64,000 bases of DNA. Origin: Bacteroidales bacterium. Its GTDB lineage: Bacteria; Bacteroidota; Bacteroidia; Bacteroidales; Muribaculaceae. Under the pieces are notes generated by a model. The model did no database searches, was not told where the DNA came from, and saw only the letters and a program-made list of their open reading frames with translations. A program made the position numbers and the translations under genes. This document shows positions 28,193 through 38,560 of this stretch, one piece after another. The first letter of the stretch is position 1. The number at the start of each line of letters is the position of its first letter. Location: the NCBI GenBank assembly GCA_022009815.1, contig CP091725.1:744001-808000 (forward strand), in the 5' to 3' direction.

Positions 28193-29638
28193 ATGCACAT
28201 CAAGAAATTTTTGACCATCGCATTATCCATGCTGACAGCAGCCGTGGCTGTCAGCCATGCCGGCACTCCGATACCCCTCGACTCATGCCGCAGCATGGCA
28301 TTGCGCAACAACAAGACAATGCAGATTGCGCAAGAGCGCATCAAAGCTGCCGAATACCAGAAAAAGCAGGCATTCGCAGCCTACTTGCCGGGAATCGACT
28401 TCGCCGGTGGATATATGTACAACCAAAAGGAAATCTCGTTGCTCTCAGGCGACCAGATGCTTCCGACAAAGACGTTCAACCCCGCCACAGGAACCTACGA
28501 CTTCAACCTCCTCACCGGTCCCGACGGACGCCCGGTGCAGGTGAACGGACAATATGTCCCCACACAAGTGGCTTTGATTCCGAAAGAGGCGATGACGTTC
28601 GACATCCACAACCTCTTTGCCGGAGCCGTTACGCTCACCCAACCTATATATATGGGCGGAAAAATCCGCGCGCTCAACAAAATGGCTGAGATGGGGCAGG
28701 AAATCGCGTCGCTGATGCACGACAACACCGCCCGCGAGGTGGTCTATTCTGTCGACGCCGCCTATTGGCAGATTGTGTCGCTCGGAGAGAAGAAGAAACT
28801 CGCCGTAAGCTACATCGAATTGCTCGACACGCTCCACAGCAACGTGGAAGCGATGATACGCCAAGGCATTGCCACCAACTCCGACCTTCTCAATGTGGAG
28901 GTGAAACTCAACGAGGCAAACATTGACCTCACGAAGGTTGACAACGGTCTGGCTCTGTCGCGCATGGCGCTGGCTCAGATTTGCGGTATGCCGATGACCC
29001 AGGAATTCACACTCGCCGACGAGGTGTCGGACCACAAATCGTTTGGAGCCATGCAGCCCGCCGCATACACGATGCAGGACGTCTACAACAACCGCTCCGA
29101 CATAAAAAGTCTGGAACTCGCTGTCAAGGTCTACGAGCAGAAACAATATGAGGCTCGCTCATCGATGCTGCCCACCGTTGCGCTGATTGGCACTTACGGA
29201 TTCTCCAATCCAAACATTTTCAACGGCTTCGACAAGAAATTCAACGGAATGTTCAGCGTCGGAGCGATGGTAAAGATTCCTTTGTGGCACTGGGGCGGCA
29301 ACTACTACAAATACAAGGCGGCACGCAGCGAGAGCATCGTGAAGAGCCTGGAGCTTGAAGAAGCAAAGGAGAAAATCGAGCTGCAGGTGAGCCAAGCCTC
29401 CTACAAAACCGCCGAGGCGGCAAAGACTCTGCGCACCACCGAGTCAAACCTGTCAAAAGCCGACGAAAACCTGCGCCAGGCGCAGCTGGGCTACAAAGAA
29501 GGGGTCATGACGCTCGACAACGTAATGGCTGCACAAACGGCTTGGTTGAAAGCAAATTCGGAAAACATCGACGCCGAAATCGATGTGCAACTCTGCAACG
29601 TATATCTCTCAAAAGTGACTGGAACTTTAAAATATTAA
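28193..29638 (+). CDS. TolC-family outer membrane efflux protein
   Basis: A 481-residue outer-membrane channel subunit with a signal peptide (IALSMLTAAVAVSHAG), then IPLDSCRSMALRNNKTMQIAQERI, the usual first helix of the periplasmic barrel, and two repeated OEP domains. It should form the exit duct for the pump encoded downstream. First gene of a four-gene operon. Confidence 0.9.
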   Translation: MHIKKFLTIALSMLTAAVAVSHAGTPIPLDSCRSMALRNNKTMQIAQERIKAAEYQKKQAFAAYLPGIDFAGGYMYNQKEISLLSGDQMLPTKTFNPATGTYDFNLLTGPDGRPVQVNGQYVPTQVALIPKEAMTFDIHNLFAGAVTLTQPIYMGGKIRALNKMAEMGQEIASLMHDNTAREVVYSVDAAYWQIVSLGEKKKLAVSYIELLDTLHSNVEAMIRQGIATNSDLLNVEVKLNEANIDLTKVDNGLALSRMALAQICGMPMTQEFTLADEVSDHKSFGAMQPAAYTMQDVYNNRSDIKSLELAVKVYEQKQYEARSSMLPTVALIGTYGFSNPNIFNGFDKKFNGMFSVGAMVKIPLWHWGGNYYKYKAARSESIVKSLELEEAKEKIELQVSQASYKTAEAAKTLRTTESNLSKADENLRQAQLGYKEGVMTLDNVMAAQTAWLKANSENIDAEIDVQLCNVYLSKVTGTLKY

Positions 29639-29662
29639 TCTGAACAAAAATAAAAACACGAT

Positions 29663-30682
29663 ATGGAAAATCTGAATTTCAAAACAGAGGACGAGAAAAC
29701 AATACGCAAGAAAGAACACAGTCTGTTTCTTGCCATCGCAGCCACGGCTGTGGCTGTGATTGTGCTGGCAATCATAGGCTTCATCTCCATCAAGCCCGCA
29801 CAGCAGATTGTGCAGGGACAAGTTGACGGCACCAACGTGCGCGTGTCGGGACTGATGCCCGGACGCGTGGAGAAATTCTACGTCCACGAGGGACAGATTG
29901 TGCATAAGGGCGACACGCTCGCAAAGATTGAGAGTGCCACTGTCGACGCCAAGCTGGCTCAGGCTCTCGCCATGCGCGACGCCGCCGAAGCCCAGAAGGA
30001 AAAAGCCGACGCCGGAGCGCGCAAGCAAGTGATTGCCAGCGCATACGAGTTGTGGCAACAGGCCCGCGCATCGCTCGACATCCATAAAAAGACTTACGAA
30101 CGCCTCGAATCGCTCTACAAGCAGAACGTTGTGTCGGCACAGAAGCGCGACGAGGCAAAGGCTGCCTACGACGCTGCAATCGCCCAGGAAAGCGCAGCCA
30201 AGTCGCAGTATGACCTTGCCCGCGAAGGCGCACAGAAAGAAGACAAGATGGCAGCGGCGGCTATGGCAAACGCAGCCAGAGGCTCAGTCGCCGAAGTTGA
30301 GTCAATTCTGAAAGACCAGTACCTTCTTGCTCCATGCGACGGCGAGGTGACCGACATTTTCCCCAACGAGGGCGAACTCGTGTCGACAGGCACACCAATC
30401 ATGAACGTCATGAAATCAGCCGACAAGTGGATGGTTTTCAACGTGCGCGAGACAATGCTCAAGGACTTGACCGTAGGCAAAGAGGTGTCGGTAAGTATTC
30501 CAGCTCTCGGCTTGAAGCAAGTGAAAGCCAAAGTCTACTATGTAAAAGATATGGGCGACTATGCCGTTTGGCGCTCAACCAAAGTCACCGGTGAATACGA
30601 CAGCCGCACATTCGAGGTGCGCTTGTCGCCTGTCAATCCAATCGAGAACCTGCGTCCGGGCATGACCGTCGTAATGGAATAA
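29663..30682 (+). CDS. HlyD/EmrA-type periplasmic adaptor
   Basis: A 339-residue membrane fusion protein. One N-terminal helix (FLAIAATAVAVIVLAIIGFI), a barrel-sandwich (lipoyl-like) domain (VRVSGLMPGRVEKFYVHEGQIVHKGD), a long alpha-helical hairpin and a second barrel part (LAPCDGEVTDIFPNEGELV). It links the inner-membrane permeases to TolC. 24 nt after tolC, 8 nt before the first permease. Confidence 0.9.
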   Translation: MENLNFKTEDEKTIRKKEHSLFLAIAATAVAVIVLAIIGFISIKPAQQIVQGQVDGTNVRVSGLMPGRVEKFYVHEGQIVHKGDTLAKIESATVDAKLAQALAMRDAAEAQKEKADAGARKQVIASAYELWQQARASLDIHKKTYERLESLYKQNVVSAQKRDEAKAAYDAAIAQESAAKSQYDLAREGAQKEDKMAAAAMANAARGSVAEVESILKDQYLLAPCDGEVTDIFPNEGELVSTGTPIMNVMKSADKWMVFNVRETMLKDLTVGKEVSVSIPALGLKQVKAKVYYVKDMGDYAVWRSTKVTGEYDSRTFEVRLSPVNPIENLRPGMTVVME

Positions 30683-30690
30683 CAAAAAAA

Positions 30691-31860
30691 ATGATAAGCA
30701 CAGGATTTGTCAACTCAATAAAGCGCGGATGCCGTCAGCTGTGCGGCAGGCGGATCTACTTCTTCGCCATGACAGTCATTCCGATTGTCTTGGCAGGATT
30801 TCTGCTCGGTCTGATGAGAAACGGGCTGCCGCTCCACATCCCCACCGCCATCGTAAACCACGACAACACCGAGAGTACACGCAAACTGATCCGCAACATC
30901 AAGTCGTCGGAGGAAGTCAGCGTAGTGTCGGTTGTCAGCAGCGAGGCGGAGGCAATGCAATTGATACGCAAAGGAAAAATCTACGGTTTCTACGTGATTC
31001 CGTTCAATTTCACAAGCGACGCCACTGCCGGACGCGCTCCGGAACTGGCGTACTACACCAACTCGACGTTCTTCATTCCAAGCTCGCTGCTCTTCCGCAG
31101 CCTGAAGACCAATTCAGTGCTTGCCTCGGGGGCGATTGTGAAGACATATCTTGTCAACTCCGGCGCCGCCACCGACACTCAGGCGCAGACGCTGCTGCAA
31201 CCCGTCGTGCTGCAAACAAATCCGCTGCACAACCCCGAAAGCAACTACAGCGTGTATCTCTGCAACTCTTTCATCCCGACGGCGCTGGCTCTGATGATTC
31301 TGCTCGTGACAGCCTACAGCATCTGGCACGAGGAGAAGATGCAGACTTCACCGCAATGGATAAAGGAGGCACACGGCTCGATAACAATCGCCCTGCTCGG
31401 CAAACTGCTGCCGCAAACGGTGGTTTTCGCCGCCGTGGGAGTGTTCATGCAGTCGTTGATGTACGGCTACCTGCATTTCCCGCTCAACTGCAGTCCGTGG
31501 CAGGCTGTCGGCACAATGCTTCTGTTTGTCCTCGCCAACCAGGGATTTGCCGTATTCATCTCAGGCATAATGCCCAACTTGCGCATGGCACTCAGTTTCT
31601 GCTCCCTGTTCGGCATCCTGACCTTCTCCATAGGAGCGTTCTCATTCCCGCTGGAAGACATGTATGGAAGCATCGCAATCTTCTCCTACATCCTTCCGTC
31701 GCGCTATTACTTCCTAATTTACGTAGACCAGATGCTCAACGGACTTCCGCTCTACTATTCGCGTTTCTACTACGCCGCTCTGCTCGCGTTCATGCTGCTG
31801 CCGCTGCTTGTGGCACGCCGCATCAAGCGACATGCGCTTCACCCGGTTTATGTGCCTTAG
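30691..31860 (+). CDS. ABC-2 type permease, first of two
   Basis: 389 residues: one N-terminal helix (MTVIPIVLAGFLLGLM), a large periplasmic region of about 180 residues, then five helices (ALALMILLVTAYSIWHEE, MLLFVLANQGFAVFISG and others), the ABC2_membrane_3 / YhgE-like layout of the YbhS/YhhJ drug exporters. No ATPase domain is present in the protein or nearby. Confidence 0.85.
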   Translation: MISTGFVNSIKRGCRQLCGRRIYFFAMTVIPIVLAGFLLGLMRNGLPLHIPTAIVNHDNTESTRKLIRNIKSSEEVSVVSVVSSEAEAMQLIRKGKIYGFYVIPFNFTSDATAGRAPELAYYTNSTFFIPSSLLFRSLKTNSVLASGAIVKTYLVNSGAATDTQAQTLLQPVVLQTNPLHNPESNYSVYLCNSFIPTALALMILLVTAYSIWHEEKMQTSPQWIKEAHGSITIALLGKLLPQTVVFAAVGVFMQSLMYGYLHFPLNCSPWQAVGTMLLFVLANQGFAVFISGIMPNLRMALSFCSLFGILTFSIGAFSFPLEDMYGSIAIFSYILPSRYYFLIYVDQMLNGLPLYYSRFYYAALLAFMLLPLLVARRIKRHALHPVYVP

Positions 31861-31872
31861 ACTATTGACAAT

Positions 31873-33074
31873 ATGGACAGTATAAGAAATTCTATCACGA
31901 CATTATAAAAGTTTGGGCAAACGAGATTCGTCTGATTTTCAAGGACAAGGGCATACTGATTTTCCTTTTCCTTCTGCCTCTCGCATATCCGATTGTCTAC
32001 GCGCTCATCTACAACCCCGAATTGGCGCGCGAGGTGCCGGTGGCTGTCGTCGACGAATGCCGATCGACACAAAGCCGTGAACTGGTGCGCATGATGGACG
32101 CTTCCGAAAACACGCAACTGGCAGGATATGCCGCCGACATGCAGGAGGCCCGGCGCATGGTTGCGGAAAAGAAAGCCTACGGTATCTTGCTAATCGACAG
32201 CCATTTCTCAAAAAACATTGCCCGTGGCGAACAGGCTCACGTGACATTGTTCTGCGACATGTCGCTGCTCGTGCGCTACAAATCGATGCTCACCTCGCTC
32301 ACCGACGCCACAATGACGCTCGGAGGCAAGATACAGGTGGAGACCATTGGCCGCCTCGGCGCCGACGGCCCCAAGATTCCGGCAACCGTCAGAAGCACGT
32401 ATGTGGCTCTCGGCAACCCCGAACAAGGCTTTGCCACATTCCTGCTGCCCGGCATCCTGACGCTGATTGTGCAGCAGTCGCTCATTCTCGCCATCTGCAT
32501 GATGGGCGGTGCAATCTACGAGCGCCGTCGCCGCAACGGAGGCATCGACCCGCTCGACACGGTCAACTCCGGAGCCGTATGCCGCCTGCTGGGCAAGTCG
32601 CTCGCCTATATCGTCATCTACATCATCCCGTTGCTCTATCTGCTCTTAATCGTGCCCGCCATCTTCAAATATCCGCAAGTGGGCGGCTTTATCGACATCC
32701 TGCTGATGTCGATACCCTACATGCTGTCGGTGACATTCCTCGGAATGACTTTGCAGGTGTTTGTGCGTGAACGCGAGAGTGCATTTCTGGTGATTGTGTT
32801 CACTTCGATAATCTTCCTGTTCCTGTCGGGCATCACATGGCCGCTGTTCGACATGGACCCGTTCTTCCGCTTCCTCAGCGGTTGCTGTCCGTCGACATGG
32901 GCAATGCAGGCGTTTGAGCGCATCAATGCCAACGGCGCGTCGATAGCCGACATCGGGCTGGAATACCAGATGCTGTGGCTCCTTTCCGCAGTTTATTTCT
33001 TCCTTGCCCTTGCCGTCAACAAATTCTCGCGCTACGGCATGCTCTACCAACTCAGCCACAGGAAACACGCCTGA
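31873..33074 (+). CDS. ABC-2 type permease, second of two (one frameshift)
   Basis: About 401 residues with the same layout as its neighbour. From ATG 31873 (MDSIRNS) the frame closes after 11 codons. One base added near 31892-31894 gives SYHDIIKVWANEIRLIFKDK and opens the frame to 33074. The periplasmic domain and the helices TLIVQQSLILAICMMGGAIYE and IVFTSIIFLFLSGITWPLFDM follow. The pair is expected to form a heterodimeric exporter. Confidence 0.84.
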
Positions 33075-33161
33075 CTGCATAAAATTTCTTAAAAGAAACC
33101 GTCCATAATCCAACAACCACCGAAAATCGCTAACTTTACGTTTTGATAAGGTTTTTGGATT

Positions 33162-34703
33162 ATGGAAAATAATGGAAAAATTCTTTGGGCTGACGACGAG
33201 ATCGACTTGCTGAAACCCCACATCATGTTCTTGAAAATGAAAGGATATGACGTGACGACAGTCAACAACGGAGCCGACGCCCTCGACCGGGTGGAGACGG
33301 AAACGTTCGACATCATCATCCTCGATGAAAACATGCCAGGCATCAGCGGTTTGGAGACTCTGCAACAAATCAAGCAGGTCCAGCCCAACGTGCCGGTTAT
33401 CATGATTACCAAAGCGAGGAAGAGAACATCATGAACCAAGCCATCGGCAACAAAATTGCCGACTATCTTATCAAGCCGGTGAATCCTAACCAGATACTGA
33501 TGTCGCTGAAGAAAAACCTGCACTCCGGGCAACTGGTGTCGCAGAAGGCTACAAGCGACTACCAGCAGGAATTCCGCAACATCGCGCGGCTTATCAACGA
33601 GTCGGACAACATCGACGACTGGTATGAGCTATACCGCAAACTCGTGTTCTGGGAGATGGAGCTGTCGCAGACGGAGACAAACATGGACGAACTGCTGCTG
33701 ATGCAGAAAAACGAGGCAAACTCCGAGTTTGCCAAGTTTGTGAAACGCAACTATGAGTCGTGGGTCAACGGCGGCAAGCATCCTCTTATGAGCAACGAGA
33801 TTTTCAAGGACAAAGTGTTTCCGCTGCTCGATGCCGGCGAAAAGGTGTTTTTCATCCTTATCGACAATTTCCGCCTCGACCAATGGCGCATAACAAAGCC
33901 TATCCTTGCCGAATGGTTCAACATCGAAGAGGATCTCTACACCACCATCCTGCCGACCGCCACGCAATATGCGCGCAACGCAATATTCTCCGGACTGATG
34001 CCGCTGCAGATTGAGAAAATGTTTCCGGAGCTGTGGGTCGACGAGGATTCGGAGGAGGGAAAAAACCTCAATGAGTCGCCTCTGATCCAGACGCAGCTCG
34101 ACCGTTTCCGCAAACGCTACAAATTCTCCTACAACAAAATCTACGAATCGTCTTTCGGCGAAAGACTGCTGCAGAATTTCAGCAATTTCAACAACTTCGA
34201 CCTCAACGTGATTGTGTTCAACTTCATCGACATGCTGTCGCACGCGCGCACGGAATCGAAGATGATACGAGAACTGGCGTCGAGCAACGCCGCATACCGG
34301 TCGCTGACCGAATCGTGGTTCCGCCATTCATCGGCAAGCGACTTGCTGCGCCGCATAGCCGAGAGCGGTGCCCGCGTGGTGCTGACCACCGACCACGGCA
34401 CAATCCGCGTCGACAACCCGATAAAGGTGGTCGGCGACAAGGCGACAAACACCAACCTGCGTTACAAACTCGGCAAACCTCGGTTACAACGAGCGGCAAG
34501 TTTATGAAATCAAGCAACCGGAACGCTTCGGGCTGCCGGCTCCCAATATTTCCACAAAATACATCTTCACCACAAACCGCGATTTCTTTGCGTATCCAAA
34601 CAACTTCAACTATTATGTGCAGTACTACAAGGATACGTTCCAACACGGCGGCATATCGATGGAAGAGATGCTCGTGCCGATAATCACGATGCAGCCAAAA
34701 TAG
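33162..34703 (+). CDS. porX: PorX-type response regulator with PglZ domain (two frameshifts)
   Basis: About 514 residues. An N-terminal receiver domain (KILWADDEIDLL, phospho-acceptor Asp55 in IIILDENMPG, KPV at the end) is joined to a PglZ/alkaline-phosphatase-like domain (FFILIDNFRLDQW, YARNAIFSGLMP, VVLTTDHGTIRV). This is the make-up of PorX, which with PorY and SigP controls type IX secretion genes. One A added at 33411-33413 gives TKSEEENIMNQ. Two A added at 34475-34477 give LGKNLGYNERQVYE and an end at 34703. aroA begins 7 nt later. Confidence 0.9.
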
Positions 34704-34710
34704 ACAAGAT

Positions 34711-35961
34711 ATGGAAAAAACAAACTATACAATATCGTTCTCACCAGCCGCCGACGCTGTCGACGTAGATCTGCCGGCTTCGAAAAGCATCAGCAACAGG
34801 GCTCTGACAATCGCTGCCATGGCCGACGGATGCAGCATCGGCAACATCGCCGACTGCGACGACACAAACGCCATGCGGCGCGCGTTGCTGACTCAGAGCG
34901 CTCAGGCAAACGTGAATATCGGAGCGGCGGGAACGGCTATGCGGTTTCTGACAGCCTACTTCGCCTCGCAACCGTGGCGCAGCGTGCTGCTCGACGGCAC
35001 GCCACGCATGCGCAAGCGTCCGATAGGCGAACTGGTGGAGGCTCTGCGCCACTGCGGCGCCGACATCGACTACTATGCCTCCGAGGGATATCCGCCTCTA
35101 TGGATTGAGGGCAGGCATCTGAAAGCCGACGCGCCTCTGCGGATGCGCGGCAACGTAAGCTCGCAATATGTGTCGGCGATGATGATGGTTGCGCCAATGA
35201 TGAAGGGCGGACTGACAATTGAAATCGAAGGCGGACTGACTTCGCGCCCATACGTCGAGATGACGGCGGCACTGATGCGCCATTTCGGAGCGGAAGTGAC
35301 TGTCGGGGAGTCGACAATCGTCATCGAGGGAAAGCCTTACTCGCCCAGCTCGCTGACCGTGGAGAGCGACTGGTCGGCGGCAAGCTACTGGTATGAAATC
35401 AAGGCTCTCTGTCCTGACCTCGACATCCGTCTGAACGGCTTGCAGAGCGACAGTCTGCAGGGCGACAGCCGCGTGGCTGAATATTTCAAACTGTTTGGCG
35501 TCACAACAGAGTACACCGACAATGGTGTGGCTCTCGGATTCTGCGACGCCGACCGCGACGCCACTCTCAACATCGACCTGTCGAGCCAGCCCGACATTGC
35601 TCAGACCATTGTTGTGACGGCTTGCCTCACCGGGCGGCCGTTCCGCATCGGTGGATTGCACACGCTGCGCATAAAGGAGACCGACCGTCTCGAGGCGCTG
35701 CGTGCCCAACTCGCCCAACTCGGTTTCAACATAGAGATTGCCGATGACAGCATCCTTTCTTGGGACGGCGCAGCAGGCGAAGCCGCCGCCTACCCGCGGA
35801 TTCTCACCTACGACGACCACCGGATGGCAATGGCTTTCGCCCCGGCTGCAATACGCTTCCACTCACTGACAGTGCTCGACGCCGGAGTGGTGTCGAAGTC
35901 ATATCCCGACTATTGGCGGCATCTCGCACTGGCAGGTTTTAAAATGGAGGTAGCCAAATGA
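34711..35961 (+). CDS. aroA: 3-phosphoshikimate 1-carboxyvinyltransferase
   Basis: A 416-residue EPSP synthase of the shikimate pathway, which joins phosphoenolpyruvate to shikimate 3-phosphate. Visible are LPASKSISNRALTIAAM (substrate Lys and Ser), GAAGTAMRFLTAYFA, LDGTPRMRKRPIGELVEAL, SSQYVSAMMM and IKETDRLEALRAQL. Length is normal for the family. It overlaps the next gene by 4 bp. Confidence 0.96.
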   Translation: MEKTNYTISFSPAADAVDVDLPASKSISNRALTIAAMADGCSIGNIADCDDTNAMRRALLTQSAQANVNIGAAGTAMRFLTAYFASQPWRSVLLDGTPRMRKRPIGELVEALRHCGADIDYYASEGYPPLWIEGRHLKADAPLRMRGNVSSQYVSAMMMVAPMMKGGLTIEIEGGLTSRPYVEMTAALMRHFGAEVTVGESTIVIEGKPYSPSSLTVESDWSAASYWYEIKALCPDLDIRLNGLQSDSLQGDSRVAEYFKLFGVTTEYTDNGVALGFCDADRDATLNIDLSSQPDIAQTIVVTACLTGRPFRIGGLHTLRIKETDRLEALRAQLAQLGFNIEIADDSILSWDGAAGEAAAYPRILTYDDHRMAMAFAPAAIRFHSLTVLDAGVVSKSYPDYWRHLALAGFKMEVAK

Positions 35962-36386
35962 TTCCCGCGCTGATAATATTGGCTGTAACCATAGGCTTCG
36001 GGGCGGTGCTGTTCGCAGGTCACAAAATCTCGGAGCGGCGGACTCCAAACAACACCCCTGATGACGCGGAAGCGGCTCCAGCCGTAGAGGAAGAGGGTTG
36101 CTGCGGAATGCACATTACGTGCGAGAAAGACTCTTTGGCGACGCTGTCGACCGAAATAATATACTACGACGACGAGGAACTCGATGCCTACCGCGGCTTT
36201 GCGCCCGACGGATACTCCGACAGCCAGATAGAGGAATTCCGCGACGTGCTGCTCACGTTGCTGCCCGAAGACATCGCCGGATGGGCACGGTCGCTACGCC
36301 TGCGCGGCATCGAGATGCCGGCGTGTGTCAAAGAAGAACTGCTGCTGCTCGTCAGCGAGGAGCGCGAACGCAAGAACATGAAATAA
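35958..36386 (+). CDS. Conserved hypothetical membrane-anchored protein with CCGMH motif
   Basis: A 142-residue protein with one N-terminal membrane helix (ALIILAVTIGFGAVLFAGHKI), a Pro/Glu-rich linker, then EEEGCCGMHITCEK, whose three cysteines and histidine look like a metal site, and an acidic helical domain (YYDDEELDAYRGFAPDGYS). It sits between aroA (4-bp overlap) and a metal permease (4 nt gap). A role with metal handling is inference. Confidence 0.75.
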   Translation: MIPALIILAVTIGFGAVLFAGHKISERRTPNNTPDDAEAAPAVEEEGCCGMHITCEKDSLATLSTEIIYYDDEELDAYRGFAPDGYSDSQIEEFRDVLLTLLPEDIAGWARSLRLRGIEMPACVKEELLLLVSEERERKNMK

Positions 36387-36390
36387 GCTT

Positions 36391-37203
36391 ATGGAAATCT
36401 TTGAATACTCATTTTTTCAAAACGCTCTCGCGGCACTGTTGCTTGTGGGCATCGCATCGGCTGTGGTGGGCACGTATGTGGTGGCACGACGCATGATGTT
36501 TGTAGCCGGAGGCGTGACCCACGCATCGTTCGGCGGCCTCGGACTGGGATACTTTCTCGGAGTCAATCCCGTTGTGACGGCTGGATTATTCGCCGTGGCG
36601 TCGGCTGTCGGCGTTGAATGGCTGTCAACACGACAACGCGTGCGCGAAGACTCCGCCATATCCGTGGTCTGGGCTTTGGGAATGGCTCTCGGTATTCTGT
36701 TCGTGTTCCTGACTCCGGGCTACGTCCCCGAACTGCAGTCGTTTCTCTTTGGAAATATCCTCACCGTATCCCACACCGACCTTGCTGTGTTTGCCGCATT
36801 TCTCATAATGCTGCTTGCCGTGATGGCTCTGCTCCACCGTCCCATCGTGGCTTGCGCTTTCGATTCCGACTATGCGCGCACCATAGGTATGCCTGTGGCT
36901 CTTATCAACGGACTTATGACCATACTGGTTGCCGTCTGCATAGTGCTCACTCTGAAACTAATCGGCATCATGCTGCTGATGTCGCTATTTGCCCTGCCGC
37001 AGATGACTGCGGAAGTGTTCACCTGCCGACTACGGCCGATGATGCTGCTTGCCGCCATCATCAGCGTTGCAGGCTCAACAGTAGGACTGATGGCTGCCTA
37101 CGCCACCAATATTCCTGCCTCGGCAACCATCGTGCTGACCCTCATCGTCATCTATGCCGCCGCACGGCTGTGGAAACAGGCAAAACGAAACATTCATACA
37201 TAA
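36391..37203 (+). CDS. ZnuB/MntB-type metal ABC transporter permease
   Basis: A 270-residue inner-membrane permease with eight to nine helices. ALLLVGIASAVVGTYVVARRMMFVAGGVTHASFGGLGLGYFLG and the later IGIMLLMSLFALPQMTAE are typical of the zinc/manganese ABC permease family. Neither an ATPase nor a binding protein is adjacent, so partners must be encoded elsewhere. It begins 4 nt after the CCGMH protein gene. Confidence 0.88.
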   Translation: MEIFEYSFFQNALAALLLVGIASAVVGTYVVARRMMFVAGGVTHASFGGLGLGYFLGVNPVVTAGLFAVASAVGVEWLSTRQRVREDSAISVVWALGMALGILFVFLTPGYVPELQSFLFGNILTVSHTDLAVFAAFLIMLLAVMALLHRPIVACAFDSDYARTIGMPVALINGLMTILVAVCIVLTLKLIGIMLLMSLFALPQMTAEVFTCRLRPMMLLAAIISVAGSTVGLMAAYATNIPASATIVLTLIVIYAAARLWKQAKRNIHT

Positions 37204-37222
37204 AACATTGTCAAGAAAATTT

Positions 37223-38560
37223 ATGACGTCATACGCTCAACACTACCGCTCAACGCTGAAACTCGGCGTGCCTCTGTGCATCGGGCAGATAGGCGTAATC
37301 CTTGTGGGATTCGCCGACACGCTGATGGTGGGACATTACGGCACAAACGACCTTGCGTCTGTGTCGTTTGTCAACAATCTGTTCAACCTTGTGATTATCG
37401 GTCTGCTCGGCTTCTCATACGGCATCACTCCGATTATCGGCGCGCTGTTTGCCAGACAGAAATACGACGAGGCGGGAGCGGCTTTCCGCAATGCTTTGAT
37501 TGCCAACGCTCTGTTCGGCATACTGCTGACGGTGGTTATGGGCTGCGCCTACTTTTTTATCGACCGCTTCGGGCAGCCCGACGAACTGCTGCCCATCATC
37601 CGTCCCTACTATCTCGTAATCCTTGCGTCGATAGTGTTTGTGGCTCTGTTCAACGCAATGCGCCAGTTTGCCGACAGCCTTCTGCGCCCATCGGTGGGAA
37701 TGTGGATACTTATTTCAGGCAACGCTGTCAACATTGTGTTCAACTATCTGCTCATCTACGGCAAGTGCGGAATGCCTGAGCTGGGCGCGCTCGGCGCCGG
37801 CATCAGCACTCTCGGCTCCCGGGTGCTGATGGCAGTGGTGTTTGCCGTGGTGCTGCTGCGCGGACAGGCTTACGCACCTATGCGCAAGGCGTTTCTGCAC
37901 ACCCGTGAAAGCGTCGGAGAGATGCTGTCGATAACACGCACATCAATGCCCATCTCGCTGCAAATGGCCATGGAGACGGGCACGTTCACGTTTGGAGGCG
38001 TGATGATGGGATGGCTCGGCACTGTGGAGCTGGCAAGTTATCAAGTGATACTCACCATAAGCACGCTCGGTTTCATGTTCTACTACAGCATCGGCGCGGC
38101 AGTGGCTATCCGTGTGTCAAACTACGTGGGACGCGGCAACCAGGCGGAAGTGCGCCGCTCGGCATGGGCTGGCTATCACATACTGCTCGCAATGGTTGTT
38201 GCGGTGTCGTTCCTGCTTTATTTCGCCAAAGAGCCGCTGGTGGGCATCTTCACCGACGACAGCATTGTTGCGGCCTCTGCTATGGCTCTGATTCTGCCTC
38301 TGATCATTTACCAATGCGGCGACGCCACACAGATTTGCTTTGCCAACGCGCTGCGCGGCACAGGGCAGTCGATGGCGATGATGTGGATTGCTTTTGTAAG
38401 TTACATTCTTGTAGGCATCCCGAGCGGATGGCTGCTCGGCTTCCCGTTGGGACTGCGCGACGTGGGCATTTTCTATGCGTTCAGCATAGCCCTGTTTGTA
38501 GGCGGTGCGCTGTTCTTATGGCAATTCCTGCGCGCCACGCACAAGCATCAGTGCCGCTAA
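37223..38560 (+). CDS. MATE-family efflux transporter, second
   Basis: A 445-residue transporter with 12 helices (LGVPLCIGQIGVILVGFADTLMVGHYG at the start is the usual MATE signature). It belongs to the NorM-like branch. I place the start at 37223 (MTSYAQHYRS), 19 nt after the metal permease. The longer frame at 37154 overlaps that gene. The 3' end overlaps the converging methyltransferase gene by 4 bp. Confidence 0.9.
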   Translation: MTSYAQHYRSTLKLGVPLCIGQIGVILVGFADTLMVGHYGTNDLASVSFVNNLFNLVIIGLLGFSYGITPIIGALFARQKYDEAGAAFRNALIANALFGILLTVVMGCAYFFIDRFGQPDELLPIIRPYYLVILASIVFVALFNAMRQFADSLLRPSVGMWILISGNAVNIVFNYLLIYGKCGMPELGALGAGISTLGSRVLMAVVFAVVLLRGQAYAPMRKAFLHTRESVGEMLSITRTSMPISLQMAMETGTFTFGGVMMGWLGTVELASYQVILTISTLGFMFYYSIGAAVAIRVSNYVGRGNQAEVRRSAWAGYHILLAMVVAVSFLLYFAKEPLVGIFTDDSIVAASAMALILPLIIYQCGDATQICFANALRGTGQSMAMMWIAFVSYILVGIPSGWLLGFPLGLRDVGIFYAFSIALFVGGALFLWQFLRATHKHQCR

